A stretch of DNA of 64,000 nucleotides from Arthrobacter alpinus (GTDB taxonomy: Bacteria; Actinomycetota; Actinomycetes; Actinomycetales; Micrococcaceae). The position numbers were made by a program, and so were the translations under genes. The stretch is taken from contig NZ_FNTV01000001.1 of NCBI RefSeq assembly GCF_900105965.1, positions 1,612,001 through 1,676,000 on the forward strand. Reading direction: 5' to 3'. The notes beneath the pieces were generated by a model. The model had not been told where the DNA came from, did no database searches, and worked only from the letters and a program-made list of their open reading frames with translations. How positions within the stretch are numbered: position 1 is the first letter of the stretch; each line of letters starts with the position of its first letter. Of this stretch, positions 45,365-56,115 are shown one piece after another.

Positions 45365-46369
45365 ATGGAATACCGCTACCTGGGCCGGTCAGGCCTCAAA
45401 ATCACCGAAATCACCTACGGCAACTGGCTCACCCACGGATCGCAGGTGGAGAACGACGTCGCCACCGCCTGTGTTCGTGCCGCGCTCGACGCCGGCATCA
45501 CCACCTTTGACACGGCCGACGTGTACGCCAACGGGGCAGCCGAGGAGGTACTGGGAGCAGCTCTCACCTCCGAACGCCGTGAATCGCTGGAAGTCTTCAC
45601 GAAGGTTTACTGGCCCGTAGGACCCAAGGGGCCCAACGACACCGGGCTATCGCGCAAGCACATCATGGAGGGAATCAACAACTCCCTGCGCCGCCTCAAC
45701 ATGGACTACGTTGACCTCTACCAGGCACACCGTTACGACTACGAAACGCCTTTGGAAGAGACCATCCACGCTTTTGCTGACGTGGTTCGCTCAGGAAAGG
45801 CCCTGTACATTGGCGTGTCCGAATGGAACGCCAAGCAACTGAGGGCTGGGCAGGAGTTGGCTCGAGAAGCGGGCTTCTCCCTCGTCTCCAACCAGCCGCA
45901 GTACTCGGCCCTCTGGCGCGTCATTGAATCCGAGGTCATTCCCGCGTCCGTTGAATTGGGCATGTCCCAAGTGGTTTGGTCTCCCATGGCTCAGGGCGTA
46001 CTGAGTGGAAAGTATCTGCCAGGGGCGCCGTTGCCGGCCGGATCACGCGCCACCGACGAGCAAGGCGGCAAGAACACCATTGCGGCGTTCCTCGACGATG
46101 ACATCTTGACGAATGTGCAGAAGCTGCGCCCCATCGCCGACGAACTGGGGCTGAGCATGCCGCAGCTCGCGATCGCCTGGGTGTTGCAAAATCCAAACGT
46201 GGCCACGGCTCTCGTTGGTGCCTCCCGGCCCGAGCAGGTTGCCGAGAACGTGAAGGCCGCCGGCGTGAAGATCCCGGTGGAGCTCATGACAGCCATGGAT
46301 GCTGCCCTGGCCCCGTCCGTAGTGAACGATCCAGCCAAGACGCAGAGCCCGCCAACGCGCGTGGTGTAG
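45365..46369 (+). CDS. Aldo/keto reductase (Kv-beta/AKR6-like)
   Basis: The 334-residue NADPH-dependent TIM-barrel reductase opens with MEYRYLGRSGLKITEITYGNW, and the catalytic tetrad is visible as D49 and Y54 (FDTADVYANG), lysine in EVFTKVYWPVG, and histidine in LYQAHRYDYETP. ALYIGVSEWNAKQL and the cofactor segment near VGASRPEQVAENV complete the family pattern. The sequence is of the type that resembles potassium-channel beta subunits and E. coli YghZ. The substrate is unknown. It ends in a convergent gap that carries copy B of the dispersed repeat. Confidence 0.92.
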   Translation: MEYRYLGRSGLKITEITYGNWLTHGSQVENDVATACVRAALDAGITTFDTADVYANGAAEEVLGAALTSERRESLEVFTKVYWPVGPKGPNDTGLSRKHIMEGINNSLRRLNMDYVDLYQAHRYDYETPLEETIHAFADVVRSGKALYIGVSEWNAKQLRAGQELAREAGFSLVSNQPQYSALWRVIESEVIPASVELGMSQVVWSPMAQGVLSGKYLPGAPLPAGSRATDEQGGKNTIAAFLDDDILTNVQKLRPIADELGLSMPQLAIAWVLQNPNVATALVGASRPEQVAENVKAAGVKIPVELMTAMDAALAPSVVNDPAKTQSPPTRVV

Positions 46370-46391
46370 CGGATTGACCGCGGCGCAGGAG

Positions 46392-46478
46392 CCGGCATTT
46401 TTTGTAGGCGACGCACAGGAGACGCCAAAGGCCGCCCGCGGCCGACGCGTCGGATAGTCGCCGGAAAAACGGCGGTCC
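46392..46478 (-). repeat. Dispersed intergenic repeat, copy B (inverted)
   Basis: Read on the minus strand, this is the same sequence as 7902-7987, with about seven differences by my count and the same core runs. It again lies between the stop codons of two convergent genes (aldo/keto reductase and pyrD). Confidence 0.85.
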
Positions 46479-46517
46479 TGCGCCGGGCCCACTGACGGCC
46501 CGTGGTCGCGTGCATTG

Positions 46518-47585
46518 CTACTTGCGTAGGGCGGCCAGTTCCTTGTTGATGCGGGCCGCCCAGAAGGGGCCCTCATAGAGGAAGGCTGTGTAGCCCTGGA
46601 CCAGGCTGGCGCCGGCGTCGAGGCGTTCCTGGACCTCTGCACCGGTTTCCACACCGCCCACGGAAATGAGCGTGAGGTTGTCCCCCACGATGGACTTGAG
46701 CTGTTTCAGGACCGCCAGTGACCGGGCCTTGAGGGGCGCGCCGGAGAGTCCGCCGGCACCCTTTTCCTCCACCAAGTCGGCCGGGCTGGCCAGACCCTCG
46801 CGGCTGATGGTGGTGTTGGTGCAGATGATGCCGTCGAGCTTGAGTTCCAGCGCCAGGGCGGCGACGTCGGCAACGTCCTCATCGGCCAGGTCGGGGGCGA
46901 TCTTTACCAGCAGCGGCACGTGGCGCCCGGCGGCGGCATCGGCGGCTTCGCGCACACCACTCAGCAGGGGGCGCAGTGTTGCCACGTCCTGGAGCAACCG
47001 CAGGCCGGGGGTATTGGGCGAGCTGACATTGACCACCATGTAGTCGGCAGAGGGCGCCAGTGTGCGGGCGCTGACGAGGTAGTCCTCGAGCGCGTCCTCC
47101 AGCTCCACCACCTTGGTTTTGCCAATGTTGACGCCCACCACTGGGCGCACACCGGGGTACGTCTTGCCCAGCTCAGCCAGCGCGTCCTTAAGGCGCGGTG
47201 CGACGGCGGCGGCACCGTCGTTGTTGAAGCCCATGCGGTTGATCACGGCACGGTCCTCGACCAGGCGGAACAGGCGCGGCTGCGGGTTGCCGGGCTGGGA
47301 CTGGCCCGTAATGGTGCCTACCTCAACGTGGCCGAAGCCCAGGTTGGCAAGGGCACCGATGCCCTTGCCCTCCTTGTCGAAGCCCGCCGCAAGGCCGAAG
47401 GGGGTGGGGAATCTCAGGCCAAGCGCTTCGGTCTGCAGTGACGCCGGCGGCGTGAACATGCGGCGCAGGACAGCACCGGCACCCACGGCATGGATCGCCT
47501 TGATCATGGAGAAACCGATCTTGTGCGCCCGTTCGGCGTCCATCCAGGAAAAACAGAGCCGGAAAACTGTGGGGTAAATTCGCAT
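46518..47585 (-). CDS. pyrD: Dihydroorotate dehydrogenase (quinone), class 2
   Basis: The 355-residue flavoenzyme oxidises dihydroorotate to orotate and passes electrons to menaquinone. An amino-terminal helical extension (FRLCFSWMDAERAHKIGF) marks the membrane-associated class 2 form. Motifs are PFGLAAGFDKEGKGI, GFGHVEVGTITGQSQPGNPQPRLFR (in the class 2 consensus), RMGFNNDGAAAV, VVNVSSPNTPGLRLLQ with the catalytic serine, LVKIAPDLADED, ICTNTT, and LISVGGVETG. ATG 47585 with AGGGG upstream was chosen; an in-frame upstream extension of about 210 codons has no family match. Confidence 0.96.
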   Translation of the reverse strand: MRIYPTVFRLCFSWMDAERAHKIGFSMIKAIHAVGAGAVLRRMFTPPASLQTEALGLRFPTPFGLAAGFDKEGKGIGALANLGFGHVEVGTITGQSQPGNPQPRLFRLVEDRAVINRMGFNNDGAAAVAPRLKDALAELGKTYPGVRPVVGVNIGKTKVVELEDALEDYLVSARTLAPSADYMVVNVSSPNTPGLRLLQDVATLRPLLSGVREAADAAAGRHVPLLVKIAPDLADEDVADVAALALELKLDGIICTNTTISREGLASPADLVEEKGAGGLSGAPLKARSLAVLKQLKSIVGDNLTLISVGGVETGAEVQERLDAGASLVQGYTAFLYEGPFWAARINKELAALRK

Positions 47586-47678
47586 ACCCCTAGTTTTCCG
47601 GTTCCGCACCCCATCTGCAAAACGCCGCCCATGAAATGCAGGCGCTGTCACACTCGAAAAGCGGGTTAGCATGACCAC

Positions 47679-49352
47679 ATGGAAAGCAATGACGGTGGAT
47701 TGTGGCAGGACGCGGACGTTGTGGTGGTGGGTGCTGGCCTTTCGGGACTGGTCAGCGCAGCGGAGGCTTACAACGCTGGCCGCAAGGTACTCATCCTTGA
47801 TCAAGAACCTGAGGCGTCCCTGGGCGGTCAGGCACATTGGTCCTTTGGCGGCATTTTCCTGGTCGATTCGCCGGAGCAGCGGCACCTGGGAGTGAAGGAC
47901 TCGCCGGAGCTGGCCCTGGGCGACTGGCTGGGCTCTGCCGCTTTTGACCGCCCGGAGGACCTGTGGCCGCGTCGCTGGGCGCGGGCTTATGTTGAATTTG
48001 CCGCCGGTGAGAAACGTGCCTGGCTGCATGCTCTCGGAGTGAGATTCTTCCCGTTGGTGCAGTGGGCCGAACGCGGCGGTTACGACGCTGAGGGTCACGG
48101 CAATTCGGTCCCCCGCTTCCACGTTGTGTGGGGCACCGGTCCCGGTATTCTGGCGCCGTTCTTGTCCAAACTCCAGGCAGGCGTGGCGGCAGGCAGGGTG
48201 CGTTTTGCCTTCAGGCACCGGGCCACCGAGTTAATGTTCGACGCCGGAACTGTCACCGGGGTGCGGGGCCAGCGCCTGGTGGCATCCGTTGCTGCGCGCG
48301 GTGAGGAAAGCAGCCGAGAAGTAGCCGGCGAGTTCAGCGTTAGCGCCGGCGCCGTCGTCGTGACAACTGGCGGAATTGGCGGCAACCATCCCATGGTCAG
48401 GGATCAGTGGCCCGGTGGGACGGGCCCCAGGACCATGCTCACCGGTGTTCCCGCCTCGGTGGACGGCGAGTTCCAACAAGCAGTGGGCGCGGCCGGTGGC
48501 GCCTTGATCAATACGGACCGCATGTGGCACTACCCCGAAGGCATCCACAACCCGGATCCGGTATGGCCCAATCATGGCATCCGCATTCTTTCCGGACCTT
48601 CTCCCCTATGGTTGGACGCCACGGGGCACAGGCTTCCCGTCCCTCTCTTTCCCGGTTTTGATTCACTGGGCACCCTGCGGCATCTGGAAACCACTGGCCA
48701 CGACCACTCATGGTTTGTGTTGAACAAAACCATCATCAGTAAGGAATTTGCCCTCTCCGGCTCGGAACAGAATCCCGATCTCACCGGAAAAGACGTGAAA
48801 CTGCTCGCCAAACGCGCACTACCGGGCGCCACAGGCCCGGTTCAAAAGTTCCTCGACGCGGGCATTGATTTTATTCAGGCCGACACGGCAGAGGAACTTG
48901 CCGTGAAAATGAATGAGCTCGTCAACTCCGAACTCATCAATCCCGCCGCTTTGCATGAGACCCTCGCGTCCCGCGATATGCAGGTGGCGAGCGGTTTGGG
49001 CAAGGACACCCAGCTCAATGCAATCCGTGAGGCTCGCCGTTTTGCAACAGACAAGCTGATGCGGGTTGTTCCCCCACACGCCATGTTGGCCGCCGAGCAC
49101 GGCCCCCTGATCGCCGTACGGCTGACAACCCTGACACGCAAAAGCCTCGGGGGTCTGCTCACGGATTTGAACTCCCGAGTGTTGGGGGCTGACGGGGCTC
49201 CCATCCCGGGGCTGTATGCAGCAGGCGAGGCGGCCGGCTTTGGCGGGGGCGGCATGCACGGTTACCGGTCACTGGAAGGAACCTTCCTTGGCGGCTGTTT
49301 GTTCTCTGGCCGTGCGGCGGGGCGCCATGCGGCGGAGGCCACGGGTTCATGA
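47679..49352 (+). CDS. FAD-binding dehydrogenase (3-ketosteroid-dehydrogenase-like)
   Basis: The 557-residue flavoprotein has a dinucleotide fold at the start (ADVVVVGAGLSGLVSAAEAY, GAGLSG near 18-23) and ILDQEPEASLGGQAHWSFGG, the segment typical of the FAD-dependent oxidoreductase/ksdD-like family. The second FAD contact is PGLYAAGEAAGFGGGGMHG near the end. It resembles the KsdD/fumarate reductase flavoprotein group, but a steroid substrate cannot be claimed. Its stop overlaps the start of an alpha/beta hydrolase by four bases, so the two proteins are co-made and probably share a pathway. Confidence 0.87.
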   Translation: MESNDGGLWQDADVVVVGAGLSGLVSAAEAYNAGRKVLILDQEPEASLGGQAHWSFGGIFLVDSPEQRHLGVKDSPELALGDWLGSAAFDRPEDLWPRRWARAYVEFAAGEKRAWLHALGVRFFPLVQWAERGGYDAEGHGNSVPRFHVVWGTGPGILAPFLSKLQAGVAAGRVRFAFRHRATELMFDAGTVTGVRGQRLVASVAARGEESSREVAGEFSVSAGAVVVTTGGIGGNHPMVRDQWPGGTGPRTMLTGVPASVDGEFQQAVGAAGGALINTDRMWHYPEGIHNPDPVWPNHGIRILSGPSPLWLDATGHRLPVPLFPGFDSLGTLRHLETTGHDHSWFVLNKTIISKEFALSGSEQNPDLTGKDVKLLAKRALPGATGPVQKFLDAGIDFIQADTAEELAVKMNELVNSELINPAALHETLASRDMQVASGLGKDTQLNAIREARRFATDKLMRVVPPHAMLAAEHGPLIAVRLTTLTRKSLGGLLTDLNSRVLGADGAPIPGLYAAGEAAGFGGGGMHGYRSLEGTFLGGCLFSGRAAGRHAAEATGS

Positions 49353-50407
49353 ACCATGAGGGGGCACAGTCTGCTGATGCCGTGGAATGGGTTCCGGATA
49401 TCTTGGGCCCCGATTACCAGGCAACAACGCTAGCGTTGCCACTGGGAGCAAACGCGGTTGGCGGCGGTGAGGATCCCGCTGCAGCCACCTATCAGGCCAC
49501 TTTGATCAGGCACCGACCACGCGTTTCTAGCACATCCGTGCCACGTGAGCGAGGTTCTGGCAACAAGCCGCCGGTGCTGTTTATCCACGGCTGGAGCGAC
49601 TACTTTTACAACACGGGATTGGCTGAATTCTTCACCAACCGGGGGTACCCGTTCTACGCGGTGGATTTGCACAACCACGGCCGCAGCCTGGGTTCACCGG
49701 AATTGGGCGGCTACGTCGCAGATTTGTCGGACTACGACGCCGAACTTTTGGCTGCCCACACAATCATTGCCCAGGAGTCCGGCGGCCCGGGAGCCACAGG
49801 CACCGATCACCCCGTCATCTTGATGGGGCACTCAACCGGGGGATTGACTGCCACACTGTGGGCGCACCATCATCCGGGACTCGTAAGCCATCTGCTCCTC
49901 AACAGTCCGTGGCTGGAGATCCAGGGCGGACCTGCCATTCGGCGAGCCGCCACGCCCCTGGTGCAGCTTGCCGATCTGCGGCCGCTGATGCGCATGCGCG
50001 TCCCGGAAAGATCCTTTTACTGGCGCGGCATCAGCTCCGACGCCTATGGGGAATGGCCCGTCGATAAGAAGTTGCGTCCACCGCGGGCTTTTCCCGTCAG
50101 GGCAGGTTGGATGAAGGCCATTTTGGCTGCACAGCAGGAAGTTGCGGCCGGACTCAAGCTGCCCATGCCCGTTCTTGTCTTGCTCTCCTCAAAGAGCATG
50201 CTGGGCCCTGTGTGGAGCGATGGCATGTTGCACGCCGATGTGGTGCTCGATGTGCGATCCCTCGCACTCCGGACGCTCTCCCTTGGGAACAGCGTGACCC
50301 TGGAACGCATTGACGGTGCCCTGCACGAGGTGTTCCTCTCCAACGCCGCGGTCCGCACCCACGCGTATGAACGGCTGGAGCGTTGGCTCCGCGGCTATGT
50401 GGACTAG
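49349..50407 (+). CDS. Alpha/beta hydrolase (serine lipase/esterase type)
   Basis: The 352-residue protein has the nucleophile elbow GHSTGG in VILMGHSTGGLTATLW, the oxyanion strand VLFIHGWSDYFYNTG, and a late histidine region (DGALHEVFLSNAAV) fitting the acid-histidine part of a triad. The lid pattern recalls monoacylglycerol-lipase-like hydrolases (Hydrolase_4). No signal peptide is visible. The start overlaps the flavoprotein stop (ATGA). Its TAG stop touches the TAG of the convergent uppS, leaving no intergenic base. Confidence 0.88.
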   Translation: MNHEGAQSADAVEWVPDILGPDYQATTLALPLGANAVGGGEDPAAATYQATLIRHRPRVSSTSVPRERGSGNKPPVLFIHGWSDYFYNTGLAEFFTNRGYPFYAVDLHNHGRSLGSPELGGYVADLSDYDAELLAAHTIIAQESGGPGATGTDHPVILMGHSTGGLTATLWAHHHPGLVSHLLLNSPWLEIQGGPAIRRAATPLVQLADLRPLMRMRVPERSFYWRGISSDAYGEWPVDKKLRPPRAFPVRAGWMKAILAAQQEVAAGLKLPMPVLVLLSSKSMLGPVWSDGMLHADVVLDVRSLALRTLSLGNSVTLERIDGALHEVFLSNAAVRTHAYERLERWLRGYVD

Positions 50408-51241
50408 CTAGGCCTGTGTGGCCGCATCCACCGCCCCGCCATAGCGGCGGTCACGGCGGGCGTACTCGTCAACAGCTGCCCACAAGGTCCTCCGGTCCAC
50501 GTCTGGCCAGAGCGTGTCCATGAAGACAAACTCGGCGTAGGCAGATTGCCAGAGCAGGAAGTTGGAGAGTCGCTGTTCGCCGCTGGAGCGCAAGAACAAG
50601 TCAACGTCGGGCATATCTGGGACGTACAGGTACTTCTGGACGGTCTTTTCGTTGACCGATTTCGGGTTCAGCCGCCCGGAGGCAACATCGGCGGCCAACG
50701 CGGCGACGGCATCGCCGAGTTCGGCCCTGCCCCCGTAGTTAACACACATGGTCAACGTGATGACGTCATTGTCTTTGGTGTATTCCTGCGCAGCTTCCAG
50801 TTCCTTGATGACCGAGCCCCACAGCTTGGGCCGGCGGCCCGCCCAACGAATGCGAACACCCCACGCATCCAGCTGATCTCGCTGACGTCTTAGTACGTCC
50901 TTGTTAAAACCCATGAGGAAGCGAACTTCTTCGGGTGAGCGCTTCCAGTTCTCAGTTGAAAATGCATAGACACTCACATGCTTGATGCCCATTTCAATGG
51001 CACCTGCCATGACGTCCAGCAGCGCCGGTTCACCTGCTTTGTGGCCCTCAATGCGCGGCAATCCACGCTGATTGGCCCAGCGGCCATTGCCATCCATGAC
51101 GATCGCGACGTGGTGAGGAATGAGCTCGGCCGGGATGGCCGGAACCACGGCCCCCGTGGGGTGCGACCACGGGGCCACGACCGGGGCCTTGGCTTTGCTC
51201 CGAGTGGTGTTCCTGTTACTGCTCCTGCGCTGCACTGCCAT
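50408..51241 (-). CDS. uppS: Isoprenyl transferase (undecaprenyl/decaprenyl diphosphate synthase type)
   Basis: The 277-residue cis-prenyltransferase extends short isoprenyl diphosphates to the C50-C55 lipid carrier for cell-wall synthesis. Catalytic Asp is D50 in [46 protein letters not shown], and [28 protein letters not shown] motifs follow in order. The basic amino-terminal 35 residues are an actinobacterial extension. ATG 51241 with AGGA upstream was preferred. It lies four bases after the recO stop, so recO-uppS is one unit. Confidence 0.95.
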   Translation of the reverse strand: MAVQRRSSNRNTTRSKAKAPVVAPWSHPTGAVVPAIPAELIPHHVAIVMDGNGRWANQRGLPRIEGHKAGEPALLDVMAGAIEMGIKHVSVYAFSTENWKRSPEEVRFLMGFNKDVLRRQRDQLDAWGVRIRWAGRRPKLWGSVIKELEAAQEYTKDNDVITLTMCVNYGGRAELGDAVAALAADVASGRLNPKSVNEKTVQKYLYVPDMPDVDLFLRSSGEQRLSNFLLWQSAYAEFVFMDTLWPDVDRRTLWAAVDEYARRDRRYGGAVDAATQA

Positions 51242-51245
51242 TTTC

Positions 51246-51998
51246 CTACACACGCTCCACAAGTTTGAGGGAACGCACCGTGCGTTCCAAATGCCATTGC
51301 ACGTATCCAGCCACCAGTCCGGCGGCTTCACGTCGGTGAATATTTTGTGAGGCATCCGCCCCGGCCCAGTCGCCGCTTAAGAGGTGACCTAGCAAATTCA
51401 TGGTTTCCGCGGCAGGTGCCGCCGAGCCGGGCGGCCGGCAGTCATGGCAAACCGCCCCACCCAGTGCGGCGTTAAACGCACCATGTGGACCTGGTTCACC
51501 GCAACGTGCACAGTCGGAAAAGCTGGGCGCCCATCCAGCAATCGAGACGGCCCGCAATAGGTATGAATCAAGGATCAGCTCGGGTGAATGTGCGCCGCGG
51601 CTCAACGAGGCCAGCGCTCCCACCAGCAGCAGATAGTGAGCCGTGGAGGTTTCTCCATCGACGTCCGTGAGCCGCTCTGCTGTTTCCGTCATGGCCGCAG
51701 CCACCACGTAGCGATCGTAATTGGCCGCGATGGCGTCGCCGTAACTAGCCTTCGCCACGGCCTGGGTCACGATGTCCAAGGTACGGCCCTTGACCAGTTG
51801 CAAGTCCGCCACCATGAACGGTTCCAGGCGAGCACCAAACTTGCTGTTGGTGCGCCTGACACCCTTGGCCACCGCGCGGAGCTGGCCATGCCGGTGGGTC
51901 AACAAGGTGATGATCCGATCCGCCTCACCCAGCTTGTGGGTACGCAGCACCACGGCGTCATCACGGTAGGTGCGAGCAGCGAAAGATTGATTGGACAC
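51246..51998 (-). CDS. recO: DNA repair protein RecO
   Basis: The 250-residue protein loads RecA onto gaps in recombinational repair. An OB-fold start ([22 protein letters not shown] and [18 protein letters not shown]) is followed by the helical domain and a zinc site with CARCGEPG and CHDCRPPG. Standard length. The recO-uppS neighbourhood is conserved in actinobacteria. Confidence 0.95.
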   Translation of the reverse strand: MSNQSFAARTYRDDAVVLRTHKLGEADRIITLLTHRHGQLRAVAKGVRRTNSKFGARLEPFMVADLQLVKGRTLDIVTQAVAKASYGDAIAANYDRYVVAAAMTETAERLTDVDGETSTAHYLLLVGALASLSRGAHSPELILDSYLLRAVSIAGWAPSFSDCARCGEPGPHGAFNAALGGAVCHDCRPPGSAAPAAETMNLLGHLLSGDWAGADASQNIHRREAAGLVAGYVQWHLERTVRSLKLVERV

Positions 51999-52061
51999 TC
52001 CCCTATTCTCCCACCTTTAGGCTCCTGCGCAGGCGGAGGACGCACCGTGGGCCTTAAACGC

Positions 52062-52103
52062 CTTCGCCGTGGCAGCCAGCTCACACTGGTTGCCACGGCG
52101 AAG
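52062..52103 (-). terminator. Terminator of leuA
   Basis: CTTCGCCGTGGCA (52062-52074) and its exact complement (52091-52103) form a 13-bp stem, lying about 20 bases past the leuA stop and before recO. There is no T run. Confidence 0.7.
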
Positions 52104-52123
52104 AAGGGCGGAGCAGGAGGGGC

Positions 52124-53878
<1,755 letters not shown>

Positions 53879-53920
53879 TCAATCTTGTTCAACGAGTGGG
53901 CCGGCCGGGCAACACAAACA

Positions 53921-53982
53921 CCGCAGCGAGGGTGGCCATCTTCCACGTTGATCAATTCAACGGGTTCGAGGCCTCGCCGCGG
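53921..53982 (-). promoter_or_regulatory. Leucine attenuator pairing element upstream of leuA
   Basis: CCGCGGCGAGG inside the leader-peptide codons (53972-53982) can pair along its whole length, with one G-U, with CCTCGCTGCGG downstream (53921-53931). This matches the idea of the LEU element reported for actinobacterial leuA, where ribosome stalling on leucine codons decides the RNA fold. The exact fold is inferred. Confidence 0.6.
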
Positions 53983-54011
53983 CAGCTAAGAAGAAGCATT
54001 CCAGTGCGCAC
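53952..54011 (-). CDS. leuA leader peptide
   Basis: GTG at 54011 opens a 19-codon frame reading V-R-T-G-M-L-L-L-S-C-R-G-E-A-S-N-P-L-N then stop at 53952. Three successive CTT leucine codons are the regulatory codons. The -10 hexamer TAATCT (54018-54023) lies six bases before the GTG, so the transcript probably starts at the GTG and is leaderless. Confidence 0.7.
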   Translation of the reverse strand: MRTGMLLLSCRGEASNPLN

Positions 54012-54017
54012 ATTTTT

Positions 54018-54023
54018 AGATTA
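54018..54023 (-). promoter_or_regulatory. Candidate -10 element of the leuA transcript
   Basis: TAATCT on the minus strand, seven bases from the leader GTG, fits the TANNNT pattern of actinobacterial leaderless promoters. The -35 region has no clear match. Confidence 0.45.
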
Positions 54024-54090
54024 GCACGGCACGTAGGATGATAGTGAACCAACTCACCTCTGTGCTTTCATCCACCCGTGTGTAGCCGGC

Positions 54091-56100
54091 ATGATGATCG
54101 ATCACAGCCAACCCACCGAAGGGGAATCGATCCATTTGAGACATTCCGGTATCAATTTGCGCAATATTGACCCGAGCGTACGGCCCCAGGATGACTTGTT
54201 CAATCACGTCAACGGCGCCTGGCTGGAGTCGGAGGTAATCCCTGAGGACCGGGCTCTCACGGGTTCATTCATCACCCTCCGAGACGATTCGGAGGCCGCG
54301 GTCAAGGCCATCATTGAGCACGCAGGCCGCGAGCATGCCAATCCGGATGCCGCCAACCCGGAGCTCTCCGCGAAGATCGGTGCGCTTTACTCCGACTTCA
54401 TGGATGAAGCGGCCATCGAAGCCGCTGGAGCGTCACCGCTCACCGAGAAGCTGGCTGCGATCGACGCGGCCGACTCCATTGATGCCTTGGTGCGCCTCAT
54501 GGGCGATCTGGACCGCACAGGTGGCAGCACCCTCTTTGGCGCCTATGTAAGCAACGACGCCGGAAATCCCGAACGCGCGCTCCTTCACCTTTTCCAGGCG
54601 GGCCTTGGCCTGCCGGACGAGTCCTATTACCGGGACGAGAAGTTCGAGTCCGTTCGCACCGCTTACGTGAGCCACGTACAAAGAATGCTGGAACTGGCCG
54701 GTGTTGCCGACGCAGCAGCCAAAGCCCCGCGCATCATGGCATTGGAAACCGAGATTGCCGCAACACATCTGGACAAGGTGTCCCTGCGCGACCCGCAGAA
54801 GACCTACAACCTCATGAGCCATGGCGAAGTCCTGGCCCTGCTGCCGGACCTGGAAGCCTGGTTGGATGCCCTGGGCATCACGGCCGAGCAAAGCCACGAA
54901 ATGGTGGTAGCCACCCCGGCGTTTTTCTTGGGTCAGCAGGCACTGCTCATGCAAGATCGCTTGGCGGATTGGCAAGCGTGGCTGGCCATGCGGACCATCG
55001 CAAGCCTGGCACCGTACCTCTCCAAGGACTTTGTTGACACCAACTTTGCGTTCCATGGAACAACGCTCAGTGGCACGCCATCCATCCGGGAACGCTGGAA
55101 GCGCGGTGTTGGATTGGTTGAGGGTGTTTTGGGCGAGGCCGTGGGCCAGCTGTATGTGGCTGAGCACTTCCCCGAAACGCACAAGACGCACATGGAAAAG
55201 CTCGTTGCCAACCTCATTGAGGCTTACCGCATCAGCATTGTCGAGCTGAGCTGGATGGGTGAAGAAACCAAGGGCCGGGCGCTGGAAAAGCTTGCCGCGT
55301 TCACACCCAAGATCGGGTACCCGAGCAAATGGCGGGATTACTCCAGCTTGAGAATTGTTGCTGGTGATCTGCTGGGCAATATTGAACGCAGCAATGCTTT
55401 TGAACTGGCCCGCCAACTGGCCAAGATTGGCGCCCCCATTGACCGTGACGAATGGTTGATGACTCCGCAAACCGTCAACGCCTATTACAACCCGACCATG
55501 AATGAGGTGGTCTTCCCAGCAGCCATACTGCAGCCGCCGTTCTTTGACGCCGACGCCGACGACGCCGCCAACTACGGCGGGATTGGCGCCGTCATTGGCC
55601 ACGAGATTGGGCACGGATTTGACGATCAGGGCTCACAATTTGATGGCACTGGCGCGCTGCGCAACTGGTGGAGCGATGCGGATCGCGAGGCTTTTGTGAA
55701 GCTGACGGCCAAGCTGGTGGACCAGTACAACGTACTATCCCCCACAGCTGCGCCGGGTGAATTTGTCAACGGAGAACTCACCCTGGGCGAAAACATTGGT
55801 GACCTCGGCGGACTCGCGATCGGTTTCAAGGCGTACCAGCTCAGCCTTGGCGGACAGGACTCCCCCGTCATTGACTCGCTCTCGGGAGCGCAACGCTTCT
55901 TCTTCTCCTGGGCAGAGTGCTGGCGTGCGAAGATTCGCCCGGAAGAGGCTATCCGGCGTCTGACGATCGACCCCCATTCCCCCTCCGAGCTTCGTTGCAA
56001 CGCTGTAGCCAGCAACCTCGATGCCTTCCATGAAGCGTTCGAGACGGCCTCCGGAGACGACATGTGGCGCGATCCTGCAGACCGTGTGAGCATCTGGTAA
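54091..56100 (+). CDS. M13-family metallopeptidase (neprilysin/PepO-like)
   Basis: The 669-residue zinc endopeptidase has the amino-terminal M13 lid (SVRPQDDLFNHVNGAWLE), NAYYNPTMNEVVFPAAI, the zinc motif VIGHEIGHGFDDQGSQFDG (H504, H508), ENIGDLGGLAIGFKAY with the third ligand glutamate, and the carboxy-terminal CRAKIRPEEA-like segment WAECWRAKIRPEE. It ends in DPADRVSIW, the usual family end. No signal peptide or membrane anchor is seen, unlike mammalian neprilysin, so it is probably cytoplasmic like PepO. Confidence 0.93.
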   Translation: MMIDHSQPTEGESIHLRHSGINLRNIDPSVRPQDDLFNHVNGAWLESEVIPEDRALTGSFITLRDDSEAAVKAIIEHAGREHANPDAANPELSAKIGALYSDFMDEAAIEAAGASPLTEKLAAIDAADSIDALVRLMGDLDRTGGSTLFGAYVSNDAGNPERALLHLFQAGLGLPDESYYRDEKFESVRTAYVSHVQRMLELAGVADAAAKAPRIMALETEIAATHLDKVSLRDPQKTYNLMSHGEVLALLPDLEAWLDALGITAEQSHEMVVATPAFFLGQQALLMQDRLADWQAWLAMRTIASLAPYLSKDFVDTNFAFHGTTLSGTPSIRERWKRGVGLVEGVLGEAVGQLYVAEHFPETHKTHMEKLVANLIEAYRISIVELSWMGEETKGRALEKLAAFTPKIGYPSKWRDYSSLRIVAGDLLGNIERSNAFELARQLAKIGAPIDRDEWLMTPQTVNAYYNPTMNEVVFPAAILQPPFFDADADDAANYGGIGAVIGHEIGHGFDDQGSQFDGTGALRNWWSDADREAFVKLTAKLVDQYNVLSPTAAPGEFVNGELTLGENIGDLGGLAIGFKAYQLSLGGQDSPVIDSLSGAQRFFFSWAECWRAKIRPEEAIRRLTIDPHSPSELRCNAVASNLDAFHEAFETASGDDMWRDPADRVSIW

Positions 56101-56115
56101 CAGAGTGTAAAAGCA

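Noticed and set aside
47586..48218. Upstream in-frame extension of pyrD of about 210 codons
   Set aside because: The class 2 DHODH amino terminus starts at 47585 with a ribosome site; the extension overlaps the divergent flavoprotein gene and has no family match.
47679..49352. A steroid degradation gene cluster
   Set aside because: Only a KsdD-like flavoprotein is present; no other steroid pathway gene is in the window.
53982..54013. ATG at 54013 as an alternative leader peptide start upstream of leuA
   Set aside because: That frame reads M-C-A-L-E-C-F-F-L with few leucines, while the GTG frame gives three consecutive leucine codons.
54433..55614. A 393-codon frame antisense to the M13 peptidase
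   Set aside because: The plus-strand M13 zinc motif and the family ends are intact, so this is a shadow.
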